In this document: positions 10,831 through 22,760 of the stretch, piece by piece | How positions within the stretch are numbered: position 1 is the stretch's first letter | How the letters are laid out: each line of letters opens with the position of its first letter | Assembly (NCBI GenBank): GCA_024138015.1 | Contig: JAMXBB010000007.1 | Span: forward strand, 67,586,421-67,650,420 | Reading direction: 5' to 3' | Source: Lumnitzera littorea | Lineage: Eukaryota; Streptophyta; Magnoliopsida; Myrtales; Combretaceae | Length of the DNA stretch: 64,000 nt | The notes under the pieces: model-generated | The model's input: only the letters and a program-made list of their open reading frames with translations | What the model was told of the DNA's origin: nothing | Databases searched by the model: none | Made by a program: the position numbers and the translations under genes

Positions 10831-11219
10831 GTCAGTTCGAAAGAATAGCTCTAAGCTGAAGGTCAATACAATGTTCTTTACCCTTGATAGGTAACAAACC
10901 TCTTGGCATCTCGGCAAGAAAGAGGTTAGCATACTCCTGCAATAGTTTCTACACCTCAGTAGGTAAGTTTCCAACTTCTCTCAACTCTAAGGAGTTTCCT
11001 AATTAATAGGAGCATACACTCTTTTGCCTTGACTTCTTGGGAAAATTAGGTATGGGAAATCATTAAGGATTTCCACTTAGAGATCGAGCAATTTTCTCTT
11101 GTGACTCCTTTACTTCCTTGGGGCTCATTGAGGCCAGTATAACCTTCTTCCCATCTTTTTGGAACATATAGGTGTTCCTATATCCATCATGCAATACCTT
11201 CAAATCGAATAACTAAGTC

Positions 11220-11480
11220 AGACCAACTAAGATGTATGAAGCGCACATGGGAAGGACATCACATAGCACCTCGTCCTTATACCTATCACCAACAGTAATG
11301 AGCACTCTAACCTGCTCAACAACAAGTAGACCTCCCTCTTCATTCAACTAATGAATCTTATACAACTTAGGGTACGAGTAAGTCAGCAACTTTACAACCT
11401 TGATTATTCCTTGCACTATGACATTGGTGTAGCTTCCCCCATCAATAATTAGTGCACATAGTTTGCCATTCACACAACAA
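11220..11480 (-). pseudogene. gypsy B aspartic protease
   Basis: Minus-strand translation gives KLCALIIDGGSYTNV at the active site, with Asp-Gly-Gly-Ser intact, and YKDEVLCDVLPMCASYIL followed by HDGYRNTYMFQKDGK, the family's protease end and linker. One Trp position (H-W-L-N-E) reads as a TAG stop. It lies between the zinc knuckle and RT, as expected. Confidence 0.85.
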
Positions 11481-11701
11481 TTCATATGAAAGAGGTTCTC
11501 CCTCTACTCACTCTTATCAACCACAAAGGTATTAAGAGATCTTCTAAAGATGAAATAGTACTCGGTTCCCACTTCAAGAGGTGTTACGGCATCAAGGTCT
11601 TCCTGAAATTCTTCCAGCATCAAATCAACTCTCCCTTCACTAGCACTCTCCACTTCAAACTGGGGCTTATCTCCCTTGATGGTTACGATATGTCAATTCA
11701 G

Positions 11702-12860
11702 ACATTGACTAACCATGTATCCATAGCCAAGAAATTTGAAACATTTAACTTCTCAAGTTTTTCTCCTAAAGCTCTAACCTTAGTCTCTTCGAACCTTGGG
11801 CTCCTAGACCTTACCCTTACCTTGACCATCTTTTAGTCAGCTCAACACCTATCCTTGACTATCCACCTTGGAACTATTTTGTACTTAGTCATTTCCTAGT
11901 CTACAACGTACTATTTCAGGTTGGTAATCCTGGTCGGTTGCTCGACATTCGATTAGTCTAGCTCTGCTTCTGTCATTTGACCCTCTATGTCACTCAGATG
12001 GCCTCATCTAGAGTTATAAGCCTCTATAACTCCACTACATGGCCAATTTCAATTCTAAGCCTAGAGATGAACTTTACTATGGTTTAAGTCTCAAGTTTGT
12101 TGACATCACATCGGATCATCAACAATTGAAATTCTTGAACATATTTGTCCATTGATTTGCTACCTTGCCTCAAGTCTTAGAGTCATCGAAATATGTCTTG
12201 TTTATAGTATTCTAGAACAAACCTACTCCTCAAAACTCTCTTCATTTTATTCTACGTTTAGATCTCATGTCGGACTCCCTGGCCCACATTCTACAAGTTT
12301 TTCCACCACACTGCTGCATATATAGAAAACTCTAGTGCAACTACCCTAATATGAATAGCATCCTCATAATTATAAAAGTCAAATGTCTTTTCAATCTTCT
12401 TCTCCTAGTCTAAGTAGTCATCAACACTACCAAACCCATTAAAGCTTAGAATCTATACTTTAAGATGCCTGGCTCCTTTAAGGGCTCTCAGCTCATACTC
12501 CTCAATTCCATCGTATTACTCCTCCTTATCATACTATTCAACTTCTAGCAACTCTAGTCTCCTTTTAGCAACTTAATCAGTTCGTCAAGGTAGAGCTTGA
12601 TTCATAATGATTGGTTCTAGTGCTCATTGCTCATCCATCTACCCTTTCGACCTTTCTCTCACCTGTTGACCTTATTTAACAACAATTCTTTCTTGAGCTC
12701 TAGTCTTTAAGACCTTTTGCACAAAGATAGCCAAATTGGCCACAATGATAGCAAGGTTTTGTATCTACTCATCAGTAATTCATAGGATTTGTGGGTTAAC
12801 ACTAACACGACCACGACCACGACTACGACTACGACTACTAGCATCACTCTCATCATCATT
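11702..12860 (-). pseudogene. gypsy B gag with damaged zinc knuckle
   Basis: The knuckle at 11702-11743 reads CFKFLGYGYMVSQC. The first and last Cys are kept, the second Cys reads Phe and the His reads Tyr, so the CCHC finger is broken. Upstream (12000-12700) is decayed capsid-like sequence with many stops. Near 12805-12845 an Arg/Ser/Gly-rich tract (SRSRSRGRGR) is encoded by a short GTCGTA/GTGGTC repeat, close to the gag amino terminus. Confidence 0.7.
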
Positions 12861-13068
12861 AATCTCTCCTTAAACACTAAGATTCGATATTCTCAAGATG
12901 AAGCTTCAGAAAACACTTTACTTACACAAGAAATTTCCATACACACTTAGAAAATATGAATCTAATAATGAATACAAACTTGCTCCATTCTTCTAGAGGA
13001 AAATAGAGTATAATAAAACAATACACTAGCAAGAACTACTTCAATACAACTTTTAGTCACAACCTCAA

Positions 13069-13080
13069 GCTTTAATACTA
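13069..13080 (-). promoter_or_regulatory. degenerate tRNA-iMet primer binding site, element B
   Basis: On the minus strand it reads TAGTATTAAAGC, against TGGTATCAGAGC for the initiator-Met PBS. All three differences are C-to-T or G-to-A. It lies 11 bases from the TG end of the 5' LTR. Confidence 0.65.
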
Positions 13081-13091
13081 AGATTATATAA

Positions 13092-14047
13092 TGTACTTAA
13101 GAGCTCAATAATCACTAAGAATTACCATAAAGAGTGGGAACCAAATGGTTCCTTCGTAAAAACAAAGAAAATTGGAATGAATAAGCTGTAAAACATTATA
13201 ACTTACATGAAGTTACTCGAAGGATGTGACTCACCAACAAACACGATACGACTCAACAACACTTCTCTTGATATGATGCACAAGCTAATGGTAAAGTTTA
13301 CCCACCACTAATCTCAAGCTACTCGATAAGATTAGATAAAAGTGTAAAGAGATTGTACTCAGACAGGAATATCTTACAAGAATAAGTGTATTCAATATCT
13401 AAGAGGAATGTAAGATATTTCAACTACAAAGGAAAAGGGACCATTTATGATAAGTCCTTAAGGTAATAAGGAAACCTAAGTAATTACAATAAAAGGCAAT
13501 ACAAAAATAATATCATAGTACGTTTCCAAAATGGTAGAAAAGGATAAATAGAATAAAGGAATACAATACAATATTAGAAAAAGGAATGACAAGTGGCACA
13601 TTGCAGTTGGGTACACGTTCTGGAGTTTAGGGATGCTGGAGTTAAGTTGTATTGACATTAGGGTGGCTGCTAATGAAGGGTACTCAAAGTTGCCAAGATG
13701 AATAAAGGATGCCGCTATGTAATAGTAGGCCAAATGACAAAGACCCGAGATGTGGGGGCTTCAGCTTTGACACTCAACAGTTTAAGCTTGATACATAAGG
13801 GTTTGGGTAGTTGTAGTAAGGCTTAGTGTATATGAACCTTGGCATCGGCACTTACAGGTCAGTAATAGCATAAGGATTAGAATAGAGCAAGGTGGGTCCA
13901 AGCTAAGTTCTTAAGACGTTCGCCTACCGTTCTTCTATGTACTATATCTCATCCTCGATAAGCTAGCGAGAAAGAATCCTTCCATTGAGAAACTGAAGGC
14001 CTTAGAGGCGCTTGCAAGTAAGAAGGCCAGAGGTTAGCAATCCATCA
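13092..14047 (-). repeat. 5' LTR of gypsy element B
   Basis: Begins TGTACTTAAGAGCTCAATAA, ends AATCCATCA, and pairs with 7492-8399. On the minus strand it would hold the element promoter. The PBS lies immediately to its left, which fixes it as the 5' copy. Confidence 0.85.
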
Positions 14048-14052
14048 TTGAT
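14048..14052. repeat. probable target duplication TTGAT, right
   Basis: Pairs with TTGAC at 7484-7488 across the nested gypsy element. Confidence 0.5.
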
Positions 14053-14097
14053 GAATTTAATTTTATCATGGAATCTGATGCTTCGACCATGTTTTTA
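14053..14097 (-). pseudogene. copia gag amino terminus, right of the nested insertion
   Basis: Minus-strand translation from the ATG at about 14097 gives MVEASDSMIKLNSS and is then cut by the gypsy LTR. Its continuation is found 6.6 kb away, left of 7489. This exonless split gene fragment is the proof that the gypsy element landed in copia gag. Confidence 0.75.
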
Positions 14098-14141
14098 ACA
14101 TAGAGAAACCAATATTAATCTTTTTTTTTTTTCAATCCTAC

Positions 14142-14152
14142 CTTTAATACCA
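14142..14152 (-). promoter_or_regulatory. copia primer binding site (tRNA-iMet type)
   Basis: The minus strand reads TGGTATTAAAG two bases after the LTR end, against TGGTATCAGAG. The differences are transitions. The AAG-TGGTAT arrangement is typical of plant copia elements. Confidence 0.75.
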
Positions 14153-14154
14153 CT

Positions 14155-14736
14155 TGTTAGGAATATAAAAAAATGAAAATAAAAAATAAATGAACACTTA
14201 GATATCTCTTTATTAGTTAAACTTGTGGATAAACAATATTCACCACAAATGATGAATTCCAAAAAAATCACAAAATATAACAATTCGTGAAATCACAAAA
14301 TGTAAATTCTACCTAAACAATTGAGAATGATTGACAAGGAATGAAGGTAAAAATTTTCTAGGGCTTCACGCCACAAATTCAATGGATGAAGTTTTGCTAC
14401 AATCAAGATTCAATAAGCCATCTAATTATAGATTTGAAATTGGTCAATTGAAATAAGTTCCACTTTCAAGTCCATAAACTAACAACCAGAAGATGGATTT
14501 CTTCCTTTAGACATAATGATGCAATTTCGTCCTTTTCTCAACTCTCTCACCAATTTTCTTTCTCGTAGCTACAAGTATATCTTTTTTAAAATTACTCTAG
14601 ACTCACTTCAACAAGAGATATTCATACATATATATATAATTTATTTTCTTTTTTTTAATTCATGGCTATAGGCCTATATAAGTTGGACTCATAAGCCGAA
14701 CACATTCTTCAAGAAAATTTTCAATTGAATTTAACA
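14155..14736 (-). repeat. copia 5' LTR
   Basis: 582 bp bounded by TGTTAGGAAT and GAATTTAACA, whose ends form the short inverted repeat TGTTA/TAACA. A TATA-like motif (minus strand CTTATATAGGCC, near 14671-14682) fits a promoter. No second copy is found left of 4735, so the 3' LTR has been lost. Confidence 0.75.
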
Positions 14737-16686
14737 TTTTTCTACAAAGAGTTCTAGATAAAAAATTTCCAACCATTTGAAAATGAAAAAAAATTTCCAA
14801 AGTATAGAAGATTGACTCTTACGATTAGAGGACTAAGAATTTCTATTTTGAATAAGCTCAACTATGCTTATAAATTAGAGATTAGTTGAACAGGTTAGTC
14901 ATGTGTATCTTGAGATTTATTAGAAAATCATATTAAGAGAATAAACTTGCAAGATTGTGTTTACTTTTAAGGGTTAATTGTCTTTGTGTGAGTGATTTAC
15001 TTATTTTGAGGTCTTTCATTGTAAATGGAGATTTAATTCTTAGTCATAAGTTGACAAACTAGAAAACTGTGTAAAGAGTAGTTATAGGGGTAAAATAAAA
15101 CAAAAGTTGGTAGCAAGTACTTTTGCTTATGACTTGAGGATTTATCATTTACAAGATTCATTCTACTTGATCTCTAAAAGTATTATAGAGGGGTCTTAGC
15201 AATTGAATTAGTAATGCAATTGAATTGGTAATGCTTTTGCTTATCTTTTCCCATCTTATTTTTCTTTATCTATGTCATTTATGCTTGCATTATCACTGCA
15301 TTTTTGTATTCAAGTAAACCAAAGGCCTTCACATGTTAACTCTAATATATCTAAAGTGCTTTTGCTATTTAAAATTTAAAGGGGATCTTTTCAAAGTTTG
15401 AACTATAACTTTGAACAACTAACATGGAAGGTCATATATACTATCTAAATTTCAATTATTATTTGCATGAACTTTTAACTTGTCAAGTCATTTACTAAGT
15501 TGAAATTTACTTACTAATGTTACAACTTCACAAGATTTCATCAATAGGCATCATCCTAGTTACGTGTTCTCACCAATCATAAATAGAAATGTCATTTATA
15601 TAAAAAGAAATGGATACATCAAATGCCATGCATGGAGTAAAATATTATATTGCATAAAATAAACTTATTAAATATTTTAGCTTGTACTTTACTAAGATTA
15701 TCTAAAACTATATACATGAACTCCATCTTCAACCTCAAATCTCAAACCATGTTTGTACCCCTCCATCACCTAACCAAGAAAACAAACTCAAAACATTCTC
15801 ACACATTGCCATCTAGATTTTGGGAATCAAATGTTTATTGTCTTTTCACTTTTCCTCTAGTTAATTCAAAATTTTTATTATATCTAACCAGGAAATTACT
15901 AAGTTATAATCAACTAATTACTCAAGATTGGAACTCTCCACCACCTATCTCACCAACTATCATTTGTTTAGACAATTATTGATTACTAAGAACCACAAAA
16001 TTCTTTCCTTTTCTATTTTTTCTTCCCAATGAAACTTATTTCAACTCTAGGATTTGTTTCGATGAACTTAGATTTAGGGTCATGATTATGGCAATGATTC
16101 TAAAGTTTGAAATCTAAGATTATGGTAGTTACCAATATAGTCATTGTATATTCAATTGTGCTTTCCAAAAGCTACCTCCTTAATTTTTTGAATGCTTAAC
16201 AATTGTGGAATTTCCATAAATAAAATCTTTATAAGGACTTATCACAAATGCTTAATTAAATATATTACTCAAAAACATTTAACTCATAGAGCTAAGCCTC
16301 CAATCTACAATAAACCTTCTTCAATTGAGCTCTCAATTAACCTTCTCCTGTAACTTCTACTTGTTGTTTATGATGCTTTTGCTTCTAACTTTGTCTTAGT
16401 TTTGACTTTGTTTTCTACTTTTGATCTTGTCTTTTGTCTCTGATTTTTCCTTCTATTTCAAATCTTCTTTTGTACTTTTGATCTTTTTTTTTTCTGCCTT
16501 TAATTATCTTTTAATAGAATTTCTGCTTCTTTAGATTTTGCTTTATTTTGTACCTCCAAAGCTTCCACTTCTAACATCTCTTTAATTTAGAACTTCAACT
16601 TTTATCAATTGTTCAAAACTTTTGCTCTACTAAATGTTTTCCCAATTGTTTAAAACTTATTTAATTGAGTACAACCTCTTTCAACT

Positions 16687-17340
16687 AGGTGTGGGCAAAA
16701 AAAAAGAACTAAACAGAATCAATCCATAAATTGAAGCAAACCAAATCATAAATATATATATATATATATATATATATTGTGGTTTATTTTAGAAAATTTT
16801 CAAACTAAACCAAAGAGTTAATTTATGGTTGGTGCGCAAGGATAAACTGAACCAATCCATAAACCAAACTAAATCATTTTATGAAAAATATAGTAATATT
16901 TTACTTGCAATGAAAGAAATTTTTTTTATGTAATATAATACTTAAAGAAATTTTCACTTACATTTATTGAAACGTATATGTGTTGAATTTTTATTATCAT
17001 AATTTATAAATTATATATAGTTTAACTCAAAGTTTATAATATATGTTATTTTTATAAATAAAATTAGCTATAATAAATATTTGAAATTTCTTAGTCGCAT
17101 GAATATTGATTTCATTAACCTTTACTATGACATCAATACTTATTATTATTAAATAAATTCAATACATTTATATGAAAAAATATGTTATGCAAATATAATT
17201 TTCCATATTAGAAAATATGATTCAATTTATAAATTAAACCAAACCATGCCAAAATTTTATGATTTGATTTGAAGTTATAAAAAAACCGCATTTTATGGTT
17301 TAGAGAAAAAACTGGCTAATCTAAATTGCATTGACCCTTG
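16687..17340. mobile_element. possible non-autonomous DNA transposon remnant
   Basis: The left edge reads GGTGTGGGCAAAAAA followed by AACTAAAC and AACCAAA-type blocks. The right part holds AAACCAAACCATGCC, then ATGGTTTAG and a worn end near ATTGACCC. Plant hAT-like miniature elements often start with G-GTGGGCAAAA and carry subterminal AAACC-A repeats. The right terminus is too degraded to pair with the left, so this is a weak call. Confidence 0.3.
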
Positions 17341-18029
17341 CTTTCAACTATTTAGAATTCCTTTCAACAACTTGAATCTATAATAATTTTGTCACCATAC
17401 ACTAGATAAACTTGTTAATTCATTTAACATAGAGTTTTATTATTATCTAAATGAAAATATTTACTCTTAACTTACGCTAGTGAACAACGCAACAACATTA
17501 TGGGTGTAAAAGTGACTACATGTGAAATTATTAATAATAATGATAAAAGCATGATGGACCTATAATATGTGTCCAACAAATACAAAATAACTATGAATTA
17601 AAAGTTAATTACGTTCTAATTGTTTGTAAAATTTTAAGTTATGAAATACTAGCACACCTATATTACAGTTACATTAAAAATAGTAAATAAACAAACAAAT
17701 AAATATCTCGTTGGTTTTTAGGATTTCTTAAAATCAATTTCTAATTACCTATTTCATTGACATTTAAAAAAAAATAAAATATTATCTCCTTATAGGTAAA
17801 AATATCAAAATAAAGTATTATCTTCCTTACTAGTAAAAAGAAAAATGACTATGGCCTTACTGATAAAATAAATATGAATATAATGGTTCGATTTTTTTTC
17901 TTCTTTTGGAATTTAAGACCTCAAACAAGTGGTCTTAGAGAGACAACTTAAAACCATTTTAATATTTGTAAGTTATTTAATAAAGATGCCTAACAATGGA
18001 TACAAGAAAGGGTTTAATTTTAATAATAT

Positions 18030-18310
18030 AGATCTCATGCATGATATTAGAGGAATATCTGTCAATTATGTAAATAGTATATTTAAGATATTTTCTATGT
18101 TTAGAATATTTTCTATGTTTAGAAGGTATTAGAATATTTTAGGATCTGTAAATATCTGTCAATTGTGTAAAGAGTATATTTAGGATATTTATTTTCTATG
18201 TTTAGAAGATTGGTTAGTGCGTCTATGTTGTATATATATTGGCCCTCTTTAGCCTGTGATATGAATATATACACATAGAAATTTTCTTCTCAAAATTTTA
18301 TACATAACCT
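18030..18310 (+). repeat. possible copia LTR remnant
   Basis: The layout, with GTATATTTAGGATATTTATTTTC, a TATA box (TTGTATATATATTGG near 18229), then CCTGTGATATGAATATA and TTTTCTTCTCAAAATTTT, resembles the promoter and end region of short plant copia LTRs. An 18-bp tandem duplication (ATATTTTCTATGTTTAGA) lies near 18085-18125. No partner copy or target duplication was found. Confidence 0.3.
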
Positions 18311-18740
18311 ATACTATTTTTGCACTATATACCATATTTAATTGTAAAATTTTATTTATGCACAAAAAAATATAACCCTAATCCTACTTAGTCGTTTCTT
18401 ACTCTACTCTCTTTTTCATCTCTTATGAATCATATGAAAACCTACCTCTATAAGGTAGTCTAAACTTTATGAAAATCTACCCTCGTAGGGTATGGAAACC
18501 TTAAAAAAGCTCATTCTTCTTCAATATGACCTTATAAAAACTAGTTTTAGTAATAGGAAATAAAACTCTATAGGATTTTTTTTTTTTTTTTTTTGTTTAA
18601 GATATTAGACTATAGGGAATAGTAGAATCTACCTCAGCTACATCCCTAATTCTTAGTCAGTGGTACTTGACAAATACTAGTCATGGTCATTAAACCTACT
18701 CAAGACGGGAGAATGAGGATTTAGTGGTCAAGATAGGGTA

Positions 18741-19587
18741 TGTTGCAGACCGTGACCAAGAACAGACAAGGTTGGTTGCCAAATGGGTCTAAACTTGCTA
18801 AAAGCTCTTAAAAGAAAGTGATGGGAATATGTGAAAGGATAGATATGAATGAAAAGTAAGCAAACACCCATAAACAGCTCCAATGGATACGATGCATTAA
18901 TGGAACTTCCGAGGACTCACGGCATAACTCGATATAATGCACGAGATGGTCCAATGAGGTTACTTCTCTCCTAGCCTTGCTTAAGAGTTAAGATAAGAGT
19001 GAAATGAATGTAAACAAACTAATGTTTATGAGAGACAAATTTCAAGTGTATTAATGATAAGAAATCTGTTTGTGGTTACAAATAAAAGGGTATTTATACT
19101 CATAAGTTAAGGCAACTTACCCAAAAGGGAAAAGACAAAAAGTGCATTTCCTAAGTAATGTACAAGATACAAAAGGGTAAAAATGAATATTCAAGGAAAA
19201 CAATCATTGGTGTAACAAATTCTACATATGATTCTATACACGTTGCAATCTTGTATTGTTAATGTTGTTAGAAGATGCAAACAAAAAATATGATTAGCTT
19301 GCTTGTTCAAGCAAAGGTGGCTTAGTCAGTCTGAAGTCTCTCTCTCGGCATCTTAGCAAAGGTGATGCCAAATGATTGGCTAAGCATAAGTAAGAATGAA
19401 GATTGGCTATTGTCTTGGCCTTCCACTTCTCAGCATACTATCTACGAAAAATAGGTAGTCATTCGAGGCAACAAGGAGATGCTCGACCTCAATAAGAGTT
19501 GACTGCAGCAGGAGGATTCATTTAGCAAATTCCTCTAGTCCTCAACCTCGACTGTGGGTCAATGGTCCAGTAACCTGATTCCCTTCA
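18741..19587 (-). repeat. 3' LTR of gypsy element A
   Basis: Begins TGTTGCAGACCGTGACC and ends GATTCCCTTCA. It aligns along its length with 24249-25138 and 3240-4118. On the element strand a purine tract (TCGGAAGGAA, 19588-19597) precedes it, as a polypurine primer for second-strand synthesis should. Confidence 0.85.
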
Positions 19588-19597
19588 TTCCTTCCGA
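19588..19597 (-). promoter_or_regulatory. polypurine tract of element A
   Basis: Minus-strand TCGGAAGGAA abuts the LTR start TGAAGGGAATC. The position and purine content fit the plus-strand priming site. Confidence 0.55.
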
Positions 19598-19619
19598 GTT
19601 ATTTTGGATTTGGGATCAA

Positions 19620-20130
19620 ATCTAAATGGTCTTTGATCAACTCTCCATCAGGATGATACAGATTGAGGTCGGCAACATTGAAGGTATCGGAAACCCCATA
19701 GTCCTCGAGCAGCTCCAATCTGTAGAAATTATCATTAATCTTCTAAAGGATTCTGAAAGGTCCTTCAACCCTCGGGGATAGTTTTTTCCTTCTCTTACTC
19801 GGAAACCTTTCCTTGCTGAGGTACAGCCACGCCAAGTCTCCTGACTGAAAATGTTTCGCTGTCTTACCCTTGGCCTTCTCTCACATACGTTTAGCGAGTT
19901 GGTTGATGTGCCAAGTGACTTTATTTTAGATGTGCTAAAGGAATTGTACCCTAGCTCTCGCATTAAGGTCCTTTTGCGTGAACACAGGTACTGGGGTATG
20001 ATTAAGGGGCAACTCAGGATTAAAACCATAGACCACTTCAAAGAGAGTCTACTCAATAGTGTCATGCACTATCCGGTTGTAAGTGAATTCAACCACTGGT
20101 AAGTAAACATCTCGATCAACCAAATTCTTA
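19620..20130 (-). pseudogene. gypsy A integrase C-terminal region
   Basis: Legible segments are GDLAWLYLSKERFP, KLSPRVEGPFRILERIND and DTFNVADLNLYHPDGEL. These are the conserved integrase tail of this gypsy group, better preserved than in element B. Open frames in the other phases here are shadows. Confidence 0.8.
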
Positions 20131-20660
20131 GCCACTACAGCTCGGAGCAGTGATCTCAAAGTACGATTAACCACCTCTGTTTAGCTGTTAGTTTAGGGGT
20201 GACAAGAAATACTGAATTGTAGTTTAGTCTACATCCAATGCCATAAGATCCTCCAGAAATAGCTCAAGAACTTTGAGTCCCTATCGAAGACTACACTTCT
20301 CGGCATGTCATGTAACCATACAATCTTCTGCAAGAAAAGAGCAATAGTAGCTAAAGCATCATTAGTTTTAGAGTATGGCACAAAGTGTGCCATCTTGCTG
20401 AACCTATACACAGTAAGCATTATAAAATCTTTAGCCCGGGAGTTTGTGATAATTCAAGAATAAAGTCCATGCTTAATTTGGTCAATGGCTTCATTAGAAC
20501 AGGTAATGGCATTATTTTTCCTTTCTCAACTCAGTACGTAGCCCTTTTACACATGATACAACTTTCAACAACTTGGTGCACATCTCGCCTCATTCTTAGC
20601 CAAAAGAATTGACTACTCAGTAATTCATACGTCCTTTTCTCCCCAAACTTTTTAGACAAT
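20131..20660 (-). pseudogene. gypsy A integrase core
   Basis: The ORF 20420-20229 reads RFSKMAHFVPYSKTNDA, LFLQKIVWLHDMPRSVVF and DRDSKFLSYFWRILW. The second catalytic Asp is kept (F-D-R-D). The zinc-binding and first-Asp segments lie to the right, up to about 20640, with stops. Confidence 0.85.
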
Positions 20661-20949
20661 CCTCTATTGTGGGCTTCCATGATCAGTAGCTCCTACAATG
20701 AACAAGTCAACACGCATAATTTTCCCCCCTCGAAATAAGTAACCATCTTCTACATTGTACTCGTCTACTATTCTTCCCTCAATACATCATGCAAATATGA
20801 GTCCAAAGTGTGGACCCTCTGAGTACTACTCTTTGATACTTGTAAACCTAAATAATTTGGTATGCAATTCACTCGGGAGTGCATGTCTTCTCGAAAGAGC
20901 ATCTGCAACTACATTGCTCTTTCCTTGTTTATATTTTGTTACAAAATTG

Positions 20950-21400
20950 AATCCTTCAAGAAATTCAACCCATCTCGCCTACCGCTTCAATAACTTAGTC
21001 TAACTTTGAAGGTATCTCAGTGATTCATGATCAGTATATATGACAAATCCATTCGGTAGTAAATATTACTGCCATACTTGCAATGCTCAAATCAGCACTA
21101 AAAGTTCCTTATCATACATGGATTAATTTAACTGCGATCTTCTAAGCTTCTCACTATGGAAGGCAATTGGTCAGCTTTCCTGCATTAGGATAAGGCCTAT
21201 TCCAATACCCAATGCATTGCATTTCAGCTCAAATATTATCTCAAAGTCAAGTATAATTAATACTAGGGCAAAGGTCAATCCTTCCTTTATCTCAGCAAAG
21301 CTCCTCTCCTCCCTTTCTCCCCATTGGAAGTCGGTGTTTTTCTTCGTTAGCTTAGTAAGTGGTGCAACGAAGGTGCTAAAATTCCTAATGAATTATCTAT
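20950..21400 (-). pseudogene. gypsy A RNase H region
   Basis: Partial segments of the RNase H fold are legible between RT and integrase, including a YTDHESL-type stretch near 21010-21050. Several stops interrupt it. Confidence 0.65.
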
Positions 21401-21439
21401 AGAATGAAACCAATCCATGGAAACTTCTCATATTGACAC

Positions 21440-22030
21440 AAGTAATAGGAGTTGGCCACTTGATGATTGCTTAGATCTTTTCTTCATCCACTTGTAAGCC
21501 TCCTCCACTTACTACGTAGCCTAAGAATACCACTTCCTCCTGGCCAAAGCAACACTTCTTGAGATTGCTGAATAATCTCTCGGTATGGAGGATATCCAAA
21601 ACTACTTGGAGATGTTCACAGTGACTCAGTATGTTAGCACTATCAACTAAGATGTCATCAAAGTACACCACAACATACTTCCTTATTAGACGTCTCAACA
21701 CGTAGTTCATTAGTCTCATAAAAGTGATCAAGGCATTCGACAAGCCGAAGAGCATGACCATTTATCCGTAAAGTCCATGTCAAGTCTTAAACGTGGTTTT
21801 CCACTCATCTCTTGGCCTTATGCAAATTTGATGGTAGCCAAACTTAAGGTCAATTTTGCTGAAGATTTAGGCTCCACTCGATTCATCTAGCATATCTTCC
21901 AACCTCAGGATAGGATACCTATACTTGATCATAATCTTGTTCACAACTCAGCTATTTACACACATCCACTAGGTTCCATCATTTTTCAGCACTAAAAGTG
22001 TTGAAACAACACAAAGGCTAAGACTCCCCC
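21440..22030 (-). pseudogene. gypsy A reverse transcriptase
   Basis: Motifs in order: LLVLKNDGT, KIMIKYRYPILRLEDMLDE, FSKIDLKFGYHQI, RDEWKTTFKT, then MVMLFGLSNALITFMRLMNY and VVVYFDDILV, and FLGYVVSGGG. The YFDD catalytic pair is intact. In-frame stops upstream occupy positions where this family has Trp, Arg or Gln (for example DGT-stop-WMCVNS-stop). The open frame 21761-21471 covers the C-terminal half of the domain. Confidence 0.9.
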
Positions 22031-22249
22031 TAATATGCCCTCTCTTTAGTAACTTATTGACTTGACGTTGGAGTTCTGAAGCCTACTCGAAATTCATCCA
22101 ATATACGAGCTTATTTAGTAGCGTAGCACTAAGTATTATGTCAATTACTGTTCTATGCCTCAAATTGGGGGTAACCCCTCAAGTAATTGTTTTGGGAACA
22201 GGTCGGTATATTTGTCCAACAACTCTTTTATTTTCTAAGGTAGTTCACC

Positions 22250-22760
22250 CTACTCCATTATCTCCAATAAGCGCTTGACTAACATGAAGGTAGGTTTGTC
22301 AGCATTGATGGCCTCAGGGAGTTTGACTCTACTCATCATCAAGGTTTTCTTCGATCCACAAGCAAGTTTTGTCTGCAACTTATTAACTTCTCTCGGCAAC
22401 ATCAAGTTCAATGTAATTTTTCGGCCATTCTTTTCGAACACATATGTATTCCTATATCCATCATGAATCACTCTCATATCAAATAGCCATGGTTAGCTGA
22501 GCAACACGTGTGAGGTATACATGGGCAACACATCATAGAGAATCTTGTCAGAATAGTTTTCAATTGTGATCAACAACAGTACTTGCCGGTGACATGTAAT
22601 GCTCCCTTATCACTCAACCAATGTAACTTGTACAGCTTAGGGTATGTAATGGTCAGCAACTTCAACTGCATGACCATTTCGGCTGATGCCATACTAATGC
22701 AACTTCCACTATCCATAATTAACACTCACACCTAGTCATTTACTTTACAAGTGATATGTA
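22250..22760 (-). pseudogene. gypsy A protease and linker
   Basis: Upstream of RT, IMDSGSCISMAS gives an active-site loop with the catalytic Asp kept. It is followed by YPKLYKLHWLSDKGALHV. The open stretch 22477-22250 (IHDGYRNTYVFEKNGRKI, ending KPTFMLVKRLLEIME) is the linker between protease and RT, which elements B and C also have (C: KANEPMFLLVRRLLEMME). Confidence 0.8.

Larger units (their letters stand above)
7489..14047 (-). mobile_element. full-length Ty3/gypsy element B, nested in copia gag
   Basis: Two related LTRs (about 7489-8399 and 13089-14047) bound a 4.7-kb interior. Read on the minus strand, the interior has gag, zinc knuckle, protease, RT, RNase H and integrase in gypsy order. 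The insertion point lies within copia gag, and near-identical five-base flanks support one insertion event. The LTR copies differ at many transitions, so the insertion is old. The lineage within Ty3/gypsy is not assigned; no chromodomain is evident after the integrase C-terminal region. Confidence 0.85.
4735..14736 (-). mobile_element. Ty1/copia element, 3' truncated, split by a nested gypsy insertion
   Basis: Read on the minus strand, the order is: 5' LTR (14736-14155), PBS (14152-14142), gag start (about 14097 down to 14053), the nested gypsy insertion (14047 to about 7489), rest of gag, protease, integrase and the beginning of reverse transcriptase, ending near 4735. The gag halves on the two sides join into one copia gag amino terminus: MVEASDSMIKLNSS lies on the right side, and NYSI-stop-KSMMEDLL on the left. 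Most of RT, all of RNase H and the 3' LTR are missing. The order gag-PR-IN-RT is diagnostic for copia. Stops and substitutions make it inert. Confidence 0.8.
14737..18740. other. AT-rich intergenic DNA with repeat remnants
   Basis: I see no gene. Short open frames here (for example 15650-15982) have no recognisable domain and biased AT-rich composition. The stretch holds an AT microsatellite (16752-16777), a possible non-autonomous DNA transposon (16687-17340), a possible copia LTR remnant (18030-18310) and a T run at 18577-18594. Confidence 0.6.

Noticed and set aside
15650..15982. 110-residue plus-strand open frame
   Set aside because: No recognisable motif, no splice or promoter context, and surrounded by repeat debris.
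19637..20065. 142-residue minus-strand open frame within element A
   Set aside because: A shadow of the integrase C-terminal region, which is read in another frame with clear motifs.
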